Assembly (NCBI RefSeq): GCF_001949145.1
Contig: NW_019091472.1
Span: forward strand, 909,376-923,412
Reading direction: 5' to 3'
Origin: Acanthaster planci
Lineage: Eukaryota > Echinodermata > Asteroidea > Valvatida > Acanthasteridae
Length of the DNA stretch: 14,037 bases
Below are positions 6,814 through 14,037 of the stretch, one piece after another. The notes under the pieces are model-generated. The model was not told where the DNA came from. It did no database searches and saw only the letters and a list, made by a program, of their open reading frames with translations. The position numbers and the translations under genes are program-made. Numbering within the stretch: position 1 is the stretch's first letter; each line of letters opens with the position of its first letter.

Positions 6814-7917
6814 TTACATTGTATCAACGTCGCTGATGCAATATTTCAGTAATTCGTCTTGCAGTACGAACTGTTGTCCCTTTTGTTTGTCATACCAGAT
6901 ATAGAATTCCTGTCTGTTGTCCGAACTCATTCCTTCCGGATCATAGTATTTGGCATCCGGATAGGGGCCGGCGTAATCTTGGTGCGGCTTTGTGTTCCAC
7001 AAGTGAGGAAAAAATCCTTTGTGGAATTCCTTCTGACCGAAGGCCAGGGGTGACTTGGCCAATGCCATCAGCAAAAAATTAATGGAATTGATAATTTTGC
7101 ACTTATACTTTAGTAGGCAAATGGACTGTATTTTGCATCCTGTGTAAATGACCTCGGGTATGACGACGTTTTCGTACAAGTAACTGAGTAAAAAATACCC
7201 ATCGTACAATTTCAAATTGTGCACCAAGGCGGTCGAATTTGCAGTGTCTTTGAATCCAAACAGCCAATCGTAGAACTCCTCCTTACATTTGTCCCCCTTG
7301 AAAATCTTTTCTCGCAAATGCGAACAGTGCTTACACAATTCATACATCAGTTCGTTCTCCGACCTTTCGGCGCAAAACTCACAAACCATGCGGGCTACGC
7401 ATCATAGATTTGTCACGTGAACGCCGTCGTCCTGAGTACATTAAAAAATCAAAGAACACTTATTTAGCCCTTTCTTTTTTGGCCTTTCCTTTTCTCTTTC
7501 CACCCTCACTACAGTCACGCTCCATACTCCTACCTGTGTCAGCGTTTTGGAGCGAATCGTCGTTATTACTATTTTCTGTGGGTTTGATAAAATGCTGATG
7601 ATCGATCAATCCCATTTCTTTGCAAATGGAACAATACCTTTGGGTACAGTCATGATCTCTGCCCTTGCCATTCATATTGACATTCACGAACACATCGCAG
7701 CACTTGCAACGGTAATACGTTTGACAGACTGTTTTGTCTTGGATCATTTTAGTCATGTTATTCTTGTGATTATCGAAACACCACTGGTCTTTAAAATTGC
7801 GGTTGCATTCCGAGCAGTGCACCCACGTGTCTATCTCACCCTCTGGGCAGCTGTGAGACATGCACACTTTGCAGTCATCCGCGCATCTCGTGTGTTTTTT
7901 TAAACTTCTGAAGTTTA
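6814..7917 (-). pseudogene. Protein-primed DNA polymerase B (Maverick/Polinton-like), N-terminal relic
   Basis: This is an old copy of the replicative polymerase of Maverick/Polinton-type elements. The first part (7463-7917) is a cysteine-rich region with paired CxxC and H/C motifs (HCSECNRNF, YYRCKCCDVF, YCSICKEMG), as these polymerases have before the exonuclease. The second part (6817-7401) is the 3'-5' exonuclease: Exo II as HNLKLYDGYF (about 7192-7221), an (S/T)Lx2h-like SINFL, and Exo III as YCISD (6829-6843). Between the two parts three breaks fall within 61 bases: TAA at 7460-7462, a one-base frameshift at 7441-7444 where the Exo I glutamate codon should be, and TGA at 7402-7404. The frame ends in TAA at 6814-6816. 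The palm, TPR and thumb regions are missing altogether. It was probably an inactive fragment long ago. Confidence 0.8.
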
Positions 7918-7918
7918 A

Positions 7919-8500
7919 TTAGATCATTTCCGGGAAATCTTTACCAATTTACATTTACGAATAAAATGTATGGAACCACACTGATGCATGGTCATGAACT
8001 AGAAAAACCTATCACGCCAAAGCATTTTCTAAATATACATGAAGGAAAGCATGGCATCATTAACTGATGTGAAGCATATATGCCAGCTCCTCCTCAAATG
8101 AGCAACTATGAAATATCCAGGTACTTTGATATCAAGGCTTCCTTTTCCTAACTGGGGACTTGCAAAAGCCATCCAAAAAATGACACTTATACATCCGAAG
8201 GAGAGCAGTTATAGTTGAAACGTGATTGTTCTGTTCGTTTACAATCCAATGACCTCTGCATTCTGTGGCGAATCTATAAGTGGTGTTATTGAAATGGGTG
8301 CCTGTACATCAAATGACTTAAATTAATGTACCAGGCTGGCTGATTTCTTAAACAAAGAAATCAGTAACAATACATGTATACGTTTACAACTCTTCAAACT
8401 GCGCAATAATTTTGAGGACGTCACACACAGTGACAACATTCTAACCTAACACACCGAATTGGTCAAAGTTTTTGTAGCTTAACCACTCTGTCAAAAAGTG
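7919..8500. other. Unassigned spacer with one small hairpin
   Basis: No coding similarity is seen on either strand. A perfect 10-bp stem, CTGATTTCTT / AAGAAATCAG with a 5-base loop, lies at 8340-8364. Nothing around it suggests an RNA gene. No terminal repeat of a Polinton, which would be long, was found next to the polymerase relic. Confidence 0.45.
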
Positions 8501-9165
8501 CTTCAAAAGTTGATTTATAGAGCATAAAATGGACACAAAAACTCAATGTCTGCAGCCTCTTCATCACTAACTTTGATGCCCACAGATTCCTAGTGAAACC
8601 ATTTTGAGCACTTGTTGCATGCAACCCATCTGATGTAATGCAGGAAAGGAAAGCAAAAAGTTAAAAGTTTTAACAAATTTAACCGAATTCTAATGTCAGT
8701 TTTTAAATTTGTCCGGAAAGTGTTCATTATACTAGTTGGTTGTTATGCCTGTCGCACTGTATTAGTGAGTTTGAAAAAAGGTCACACGGTGATGTATGCA
8801 CAGCAATCTAAGCATCCAATCTGTATGCTGCAAGGTTTTTAGATATCATGGTGCATCATTTATATTACAAATTAACACAAATATTTTGTTGCACACACAT
8901 AACTTCACATGGCATGGATGAAGGTTCTATTTGTGATTTTGTGGAACAATCTCCTCTGGTCAGCAACATAAATACAGTCCAAGTTCAATGAGGAGGCAAG
9001 ATGGCAGCAGACAGCTACGCTGCTAAGCTAAAAATAATTTTTGTCATGTGATAAACTCCATTTTGCAAATTGATTTCTGACATCCAACGACTGGAAAGTG
9101 TCTTTCAGCCCAAGTATTCTATCCCTCTTTTCATGCTTTTGTAGATCAAAGTTGTATTTTTGGTC

Positions 9166-9232
9166 AGTTGACGCTGTGTTGACGTTAAATTATACTAGGC
9201 CGATCATGTGTTGACGGTGTGTTGACAGCAAT
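9166..9232. repeat. Cluster of TGTTGAC motifs
   Basis: The heptamer or its core TTGAC occurs about four times in this short stretch (CAGTTGACGCTGTGTTGACG, then CATGTGTTGACGGTGTGTTG). The pattern looks like two decayed tandem pairs and recurs in copy 2 (about 10699-10762). No factor is assigned. Confidence 0.5.
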
Positions 9233-9342
9233 TAGTAAGACCCAGAATTACTGGTGTCCGTATATGGAACTTGTATAAGACTCAATTATTGTTGTCCATC
9301 TTCCCAATAATTAGGCCTAGGCTATAGGGGAAAAAAACTTAC

Positions 9343-9645
9343 GCAAGTGAGCACTGCCATTCGAACAAGACTGAATCATTTGCCTTGATGGCTGGCCTTT
9401 CTTCATCATACAACTACCAAGATGTCGCCTGGCTGTCATATGTGTGCCAATTATACACCAGCTGGCACGGCCGGCAACGGAGATTAACTTTTTTAGCAAA
9501 TTGTACACCATTTGTTGTAAAATATTGAACAACTGTTATTTCATGGTGTGTGGTGAGTTTACTTCCAGAATCAATGCAGTGAGACACCGGTGGTGCGAAC
9601 AAACAATCAGTCGTAGAGCCAGAGCTGGATGTTGAGCATCGCAAA
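9343..9645 (-). pseudogene. Candidate exon, cysteine-cluster-like protein, copy 1
   Basis: The minus-strand frame reads PPVSHCIDSGSKL, then FTTNGVQFAKKVNLRCRPC and VYNWHTYDS. After an in-frame TAG (9414-9416) it continues as LYDEERPAIKANDSVLFEW to the exon edge, where a consensus donor GTAAGT (9337-9342) and a run of T follow. Continuation of protein-like sequence after the stop suggests that the TAG is a recent disabling change, or that the piece is a relic. The C-x-x-S ... RCxxC ... Y arrangement faintly recalls cysteine-cluster modules associated with KDZ-type transposons, but I do not recognise the protein with certainty. A TAG acceptor-like site lies near 9660. Confidence 0.35.
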
Positions 9646-9765
9646 TTACTAGCAGGCCTAGTACTGGTAGTACTACTAAAGTACTAGTACAAAGCAGGCC
9701 TGGAAATATTGGATGGCCTGTGTTCTTCCCGAGTGATGATGCACAGTGCTTCACACAACTCGATG

Positions 9766-10005
9766 TCATTTCATTTCATTTATTATTTCTCAGGGTACTA
9801 AAACCAACACAAAATACAAAAACCGATACATATCAATATATAAGAACAATATTAGCTGACACCCCTGACGGATAGCCTAAAAGCGAACTCAATCATTGTC
9901 GAGAGGGTCTCCATAAAAATGTCAACAAATACAAGAAACACACTAGATAAAAACTGACTAAAAATACAAAAATGCACAAAAGTACAACTCGGCAGATAAA
10001 CCTTG
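9766..10005 (-). mobile_element. LINE 3' tail, copy 1 (5'-truncated)
   Basis: Read on the minus strand, the sequence ends in TACCCTGAGAAATAATAAATGAAATGAAATGA, a T/GAAA-rich short tandem tail typical of CR1/L2/Jockey-type non-LTR retrotransposons rather than of poly(A)-ending LINEs. Upstream there is noncoding sequence with no open reverse transcriptase frame, so only a 3' UTR fragment would be present. The left (5') limit is uncertain, and I could not identify a target-site duplication. Confidence 0.4.
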
Positions 10006-10033
10006 CGAAATTAAAATGGGATCCACAAACTTG

Positions 10034-10034
10034 N
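10034..10034. other. Ambiguous base (N) at the duplication junction
   Basis: The only N in the window falls between the end of copy 1 (10033) and the beginning of copy 2 (10036). It probably represents an assembly join or gap placeholder. Confidence 0.95.
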
Positions 10035-10874
10035 ACTTCAAAAGTTGATTTATAGAGCATATAATGGACACAAAAACTCAATGTCTGCAGCCTCTTCATC
10101 ACTAACTTTGATGCCCACAGATTCCTAGTGAAACCATTTTGAGCACTTGTTGCATGCAACCCATCTGATGTAATGCAGGAAAGGAAAGCAAAAAGTTAAA
10201 AGTTTTAACAAATTTAACCGAATTCTAATGTCAGTTTTTAAATTTGTCCGGAAAGTGTTCATTATACTAGTTGGTTGTTATGCCTGTCGCTGTATTAGTG
10301 AGTTTGAAAAAAGGTCACACGGTGGTGTATGTACAGCAATCTAAGCATCCAATATGTATGCTGCAAGGTTTTTAGATATCATGGTGCATCATTTATATAA
10401 CAAATTAACACAAATTTTTTGTTGCACACACATAACTTTACATGGCATGGATGAAGGTCCTATTTGTGATTTTGTGGAACAATCTCCTCTGGTCAGCAAC
10501 ATAAATACAGTCCAAATTCAATGAGGAGGCAAGATGGTAGCAGACAGCTACGCTGCTAAGCTAAAAATAATTTTTTTCATGTGATTAACTCCACTTTGCA
10601 AATTGATTTCTGACATCCAACAACTGAAAAGTCTCTTTCAGCCCAAGTATTCTATCCCTCTTTTCATGCTTTTGTAGATCAAAGTTGCATTTTTGGTCAG
10701 TTGACGCTGTGTTGACATTAAATTATACTAAGCCTATCATGTGTTGACGGTGTGTTGACAGCAATTAGTAAGACCCAGAATTACTGGTGTCCGTATATGG
10801 AACTTGAATAAGACTCAATTACTGTTGTCCATCTTCCCAATAATTAGGCCTAGGCTAAAGGGGAAAAAACTTAC

Positions 10875-11177
10875 GCAAGTGAGCACTGCCATTCGAACCA
10901 GACTGAATCATTTGCCTTGATGGCTGGCCTTTCTTCATCATACAACTACCAAGATGTTGCCTGGCTGTCATATGTGTGCCAATTATACACCAGCTGGTAC
11001 GGCCGACAACGGAGATTGACTTTTTTAGCAAATTGTACACCATTTGTTGTAAAATATTTAACAACTATTATTTCATGGTGTGTAGTGAGTTTACTTCCAG
11101 AATCAATGCAGTGAGACACCGGTGGTGCGAACAAACTATCAGCAGTAGAGCCAGAGCTGGATGTTGAGCATCGCAAA
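10875..11177 (-). pseudogene. Candidate exon, cysteine-cluster-like protein, copy 2
   Basis: This is the second copy of the exon at 9343-9645, with the same donor (GTAAGT at 10869-10874) and the same in-frame TAG (10946-10948). Amino-acid differences include RCRPC to RCRPY, TVVQ to IVVK and DSVLFEW to DSVWFEW, so substitutions hit conserved-looking positions. That is expected if neither copy is under protein-level selection. The shared TAG means the break predates the separation of the two copies. Confidence 0.35.
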
Positions 11178-11284
11178 TTACTAGCAGGCCTAGTACTGGT
11201 AGTACTACTAGTACAAAGCAGGCCTGCTTGGATGGCCTGTGTTCTTCCCGTGTGATGATGCACAGTGCTTCACACAACTCGATG

Positions 11285-11520
11285 TCATTTCATTTCATTT
11301 ATTATTTCTCAGGGTACTAAAACCAACACGAAATCCGATACATATCAATATATAAGAACAATATTAGCTGACACCCCTGACGGATAGCCTAAAAGCGAAC
11401 TCAATCATTGTCGAGAGGGTCTCCATAAAAATGTCAACAAATACAAGAAACACACTAGATAAAAACTGACTAAAAATACAAAAATGCACAAAAGTAAAAC
11501 TCGGCAGATAAACCTTGCGA
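11285..11520 (-). mobile_element. LINE 3' tail, copy 2
   Basis: Second copy of the T/GAAA-type tail. It shares its insertion context with copy 1, so it was present before the duplication or haplotype split. On the minus strand it lies directly downstream of the coding remnant 11475-11764 and may have interrupted that gene. Confidence 0.4.
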
Positions 11521-11764
11521 AATTAAAATGGGATCCACAAACTTGTTGTCCAGGACAGCTTTCATAACGAGCTGAACTTCAACTTCGTCAAAAGAAAATC
11601 TTGCGACTAATCAGAGACAGTTTGTCATCAGTCGAGAGAGCATTAACCTTGACAAAGTCGGTGTTCAATGCAGCACTCCTGGCTGATAAATAGGTCTGAA
11701 TCGTACATTCGGCTCGCTGCAGATCATTAAAAAATTCTACATCTAACTTCCGCTTCTTTGACAT
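11475..11764 (-). pseudogene. Unrecognised lysine-rich N-terminal coding remnant
   Basis: The likely start is ATG at 11762-11764, giving MSKKRKLDVEFFNDLQRA and then TIQTYLSARSAALNTDF before a stop at 11588. KKRK resembles a nuclear localisation signal. At an A/T-rich run near 11590-11600, a one-base shift moves the reading into a frame that goes on as FDEVEVQLVMKAVLDNKFVD and PILISQG, with a weak donor-like AAG|GTTTAT. The composition is strongly protein-like in both frames, so I think a real gene or transposon ORF was here and carries an indel. The last part overlaps the end of the duplicated unit (present in truncated form before the N at 10034). I do not recognise the family. The upstream ATG-rich extension to 11920 is probably chance, being built on an ACATGT simple repeat. 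Confidence 0.45.
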
Positions 11765-11867
11765 TGCATAATGCACTCCAAAAAATTGAAAAATGACAGA
11801 GATAGAATGCATGCCATGCGCAAGACGTAACAATTTTTGCTGGTATTCTGTAGCTATCTGGGCCGGT

Positions 11868-11900
11868 GTATATGTACACATGTACATGTACATGTACATG
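11868..11900. repeat. ACATGT simple repeat
   Basis: The alternating sequence TATGTACACATGTACATG and its continuation to 11900 is a short self-complementary microsatellite of the kind very common in marine invertebrate genomes. It creates a spurious MYMYMYM reading on the minus strand. Confidence 0.85.
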
Positions 11901-11917
11901 AGAAATGTTTCGCTGTG

Positions 11918-12089
11918 CATCGCTGGTAGTTGTTAGTCTGGTTCCGAGTATGTAGACTACATACACTAGTGGGCACATGGTCCTGTTCCCAGGCTCTGTG
12001 AAAATTACACTGTCAATATTGCGTAGACGAGTATGTAGACTACACACATACATGCCCCGTTTTTCTCGTCCCACATCTGGCTGCCATTG
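11918..12089. repeat. Dispersed direct repeat, copy B
   Basis: This is the complete-looking counterpart of bases 1-172, in direct orientation and about 11.9 kb away, with the same internal palindrome and repeated 16-mer. Similarity ends at about 12089 (after CTGCCATTG). The flanks of the two copies differ on the right side. On the left side only copy B can be inspected, where the ACATGT repeat and GAGAAATGTTTCGCTGTG precede it. Confidence 0.85.
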
Positions 12090-12780
12090 TGTGGTCACTG
12101 ACGCCCCAAAATAACAATTAGACTTGCGACACAAATCCGCCTGTCACCGTGGGATGTTGACTCTGTTTAATCTGTGATTAATAAATCAATTTATATAAAT
12201 AAATAATTTAAAAAATCAATAAATCAATATATTTAATCAAAACAAGGTTTCTGACATAACATTTTGAAATATCCGTGTTATACTGAGTCATGGATACAAT
12301 GTAATGTAGATTAACCCAGCTTTACAAAGCACATAGTTAGAAAACCGCCTACACTTTGGCAGAAAATTACAGCAAAATAGTCAGATTTATAAACTTTAGA
12401 ACTAGAAAGATTAACTCACGACTCTGCAGAGGTTATAGGCTATCACCAGCAGCAGAACTACAGCTCTAAATCAGTCTCACAACAACGTTAATTTAGCTTA
12501 CATCGTTGAGGCTTTCTGCTCCAATATAATGGGAAACACAATGTCGAGCATGACTCGAATCTCGGGAGTTGAGTTTAATGCCTCGTGTCTAAACCCACAC
12601 AAGTGTATGTATGCATTATACATGTACAGACTGCATGATGCACTTACTGTGACCTAGATTTAACATTTCGGACGCGTAGTCCGGGAACTGGTGCCCGATG
12701 GGCAATGCTTACAGACCAATGAATAAATCATGCACCCAAGGTCAAAGGTAAACCTAATATAGTTTGACAACGTGCACCTG
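12090..12780. other. AT-rich spacer without recognisable genes
   Basis: The stretch 12170-12240 is very AT-rich with repeated AATAAAT and AATCAAT strings. No domain, RNA gene or transposon terminus was recognised on either strand, and stops are frequent in all frames. Confidence 0.5.
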
Positions 12781-12783
12781 TGT

Positions 12784-13115
12784 TACAATGACGTCATCAG
12801 GTGACAAGTCACGTGACATTAAAAGGGGACCCTTCAAAGCCCTCTCCTGAATTGTATGTCCGATTGTGTTCAAACCTTGCTGATATCTTAAAAGGGAAGT
12901 AATTTAGACGAATATTGAGCTGATGTGGTGATGACATCATGAGGGGACACGTCACGTGACATTAAAGGTGCACTCTTAAAGCACCATATACCACTTGAAG
13001 TACATGTCCGATTGGGTTGATACTTGGTAGAAGGCTAGAGAAGGCATTGTGTAACAATTGATGGTAATATGATGGTAGCGTCATGGTTGATGTGACATGA
13101 TTAAAGGTGCGTACA
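12784..13115. repeat. Degenerate repeat of about 145 bp with CRE-like and CACGTG motifs
   Basis: Three decayed units share the order TGAcrTCA, then GTCACGTGACATTAAA, then (units 1 and 2) ATGTCCGATTG.GTT. Marker positions are TGACGTCA 12789-12796 and CACGTG 12810-12815 in unit 1; TGACATCA 12932-12939 and CACGTG 12953-12958 in unit 2; and GTGACATGATTAAAGG near 13092 in unit 3. The period is about 136-148 bp. The motif mixture resembles CREB/ATF and bHLH sites, but this may just be repeat sequence. Confidence 0.7.
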
Positions 13116-14037
13116 GTTTTCTCCGTTGGTTTTTACACGTTTTGTTTGATCGTTAGTACTTTTCTGAAACATTTATATAACATTCATGAGCAAAGACTGT
13201 TTACCTAAAAGCCGAAACAGCACGTTTGTTTACGTATCTCTTGTTTTCCCTTCAAGTTCTTCCACGAGGTGGATATAATTATATTTCATTTTCAATGTTA
13301 TTCTAATTCTCATTCGTTGGAATTGGGCCTCAATAAAATGGCAGGTATAAGGACCGTATATTTTTGAAAGTAATGACAGCTTGAGCGATGGATGTTGTAA
13401 CGTCAGTTAGAGCAAAACACTTCGTTTATTTCACTCTCATTTTATACTGACATACAGCTGCTCTTTAATACCACTATACAGCTGCCTGTTGTCACGTCAA
13501 CTATAATTAAAAACACACAAACAGTGTTTAGTTATTACATGATAAACAACTTCACTACAACAAACCCTAGAAAACTACCCCCAAAACCCCACAGAAACTA
13601 AGGAAAGCAGTGAGGAATAAACCCGCCACGAGAGGGCGCTGTTGCATAAAAATGGCGAGCGTGATGGTCTGACCTAAAGCACTGCAACGATATTAGACAC
13701 AAGACGTGTCACATGTGCGGTAAAAAGGACCCTGTTTTACCCCATCAGATTAATATTAAAACCTTCCATAATAGAATAATTCTGACAATCAAAGACAAAT
13801 GAAAAGACCTTACCGCTGGTGCGGGGTCCAGGGTCCTACAACTAGAAAAAATGAGTGATTTGTTGCCCAACGTATGGTGTTAAAACTTATACAGAAACTT
13901 ATCTGATCCCTTCTACTCGTACTCGCGTTGCATGAAGCACGCCCTCTGTAGATTACTTGAAGAGAGTCTGATTAAACCGTAACATTCCGGCTGCCTAATT
14001 GCGGGACGAAAGGTCAGGAGCAATTACTTACAATGAC
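13116..14037. other. No recognisable gene to the window end
   Basis: I see only isolated signals: minus-strand donor-like GCGGTAAGGTC near 13814 with a TTTTTTCTAG acceptor-like site about 30 bases upstream, and another GTAAGT-type donor near 14030. Neither adjoins a convincing exon. The element-like phrase GAGAGGGCGCTGTTGC at 13630-13645 is common in animal interspersed repeats. The rest is unassigned. Confidence 0.45.

Larger units (their letters stand above)
8501..10033. repeat. Unit of about 1.5 kb, copy 1 of a direct duplication
   Basis: This unit is repeated from CTTCAAAAGTTGATTTATAG onward at 10036-11545, at high identity (scattered substitutions and a few short indels, such as 2 bp near 8755 and about 10 bp near 9690). 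Copy 1 ends with GGATCCACAAACTTG at 10033, directly before the ambiguous base N at 10034. It contains a candidate minus-strand exon (9343-9645), a LINE-like tail (9766 onward), and the beginning of the MSKKRKLD-type coding remnant at its right end. The cause, a real tandem duplication or two haplotypes joined, is discussed in the findings. Confidence 0.92.
10036..11545. repeat. Unit of about 1.5 kb, copy 2 of a direct duplication
   Basis: Direct repeat of 8501-10033, slightly shorter because of short deletions relative to copy 1. Unlike copy 1, its right end runs without a break into the coding remnant of the MSKKRKLD-type frame (11546-11764), so it carries the natural right junction, while copy 1 carries the natural left junction into 8500. 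Together the two would form a single continuous locus if one copy were redundant. Confidence 0.92.

Noticed and set aside
7547-7903. Plus-strand 118-codon frame opposite the polymerase zinc-finger region
   Set aside because: It is the shadow of the minus-strand polymerase reading, which carries the recognisable cysteine motifs.
8340-8364. Hairpin as a possible small RNA or terminator
   Set aside because: A 10-bp stem alone, in AT-rich animal DNA, is not evidence of an RNA gene, and the context offers no promoter.
9893-10159. Minus-strand 88-codon frame crossing the N
   Set aside because: It spans the probable assembly join, is very rich in hydrophobic residues typical of LINE 3' UTR translation, and contains an unknown residue.
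11766-11920. N-terminal extension MHSETFLMYMYMYM of the MSKKRKLD frame
   Set aside because: The MYMYMYM part is the translation of the ACATGT microsatellite; the internal ATG at 11764 is the better start.
13810-13850. Micro-exon of about 28 bases on the minus strand
   Set aside because: Acceptor and donor consensus flank it, but it has no adjacent exon, no coding support and is easily explained by chance.

Overview
The window looks like transposon-rich intergenic or accessory DNA from a metazoan nuclear genome. The evidence is AT-rich noncoding sequence, consensus splice donors (GTAAGT), ACATGTACATG-type simple repeats, a (TGAAA)n-type LINE tail, and remnants of animal DNA-transposon families. 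A marine invertebrate such as a cephalochordate, echinoderm, hemichordate or mollusc fits best, but I cannot name the species. There is no prokaryotic organisation, no operon, no tRNA or rRNA gene and no CRISPR array that I can see. I found no intact gene. Every recognisable coding stretch is a broken fragment.

Layout. Bases 1-172 are a copy of a dispersed repeat that recurs at 11918-12089. A 19-bp minisatellite follows at 224-308. From 309 to 3219 I recognise no gene, only weak repeats. From 3220 to about 7918 lies a 'graveyard' of at least five unrelated fragments, all read on the minus strand: the 3' half of a pogo/Tigger element (terminal repeat, poly(A) signal, C-terminal part of the transposase); a PTHR31751-type, possibly Kolobok-like, transposase in four reading frames; the C-terminal dimerisation region of a hAT transposase; one exon of a HECT ubiquitin-ligase domain; and the zinc-finger/exonuclease half of a protein-primed family B DNA polymerase of the Maverick/Polinton type.

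From 8501 to 11545 a unit of about 1.5 kb is present twice, head to tail. A single N lies exactly at the junction, so this may be two haplotypes joined by the assembler. Each copy holds a candidate minus-strand exon with a conserved donor and, behind it, a LINE 3' tail. Upstream on the minus strand (about 11475-11764) is an unrecognised lysine-rich protein start, MSKKRKLD. From 12090 to the end there is AT-rich sequence and a degenerate repeat of about 145 bp carrying CRE-like and CACGTG motifs.

The fragments do not form a pathway. They are best read as layers of insertion and decay. The most useful points are the clustered breaks in the polymerase exonuclease I region, the PCNA-binding-like tail and missing catalytic Asp of the Tigger transposase, the polymerase/HECT junction, and the N-joined duplicate. 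I did not find a convincing new biological system.
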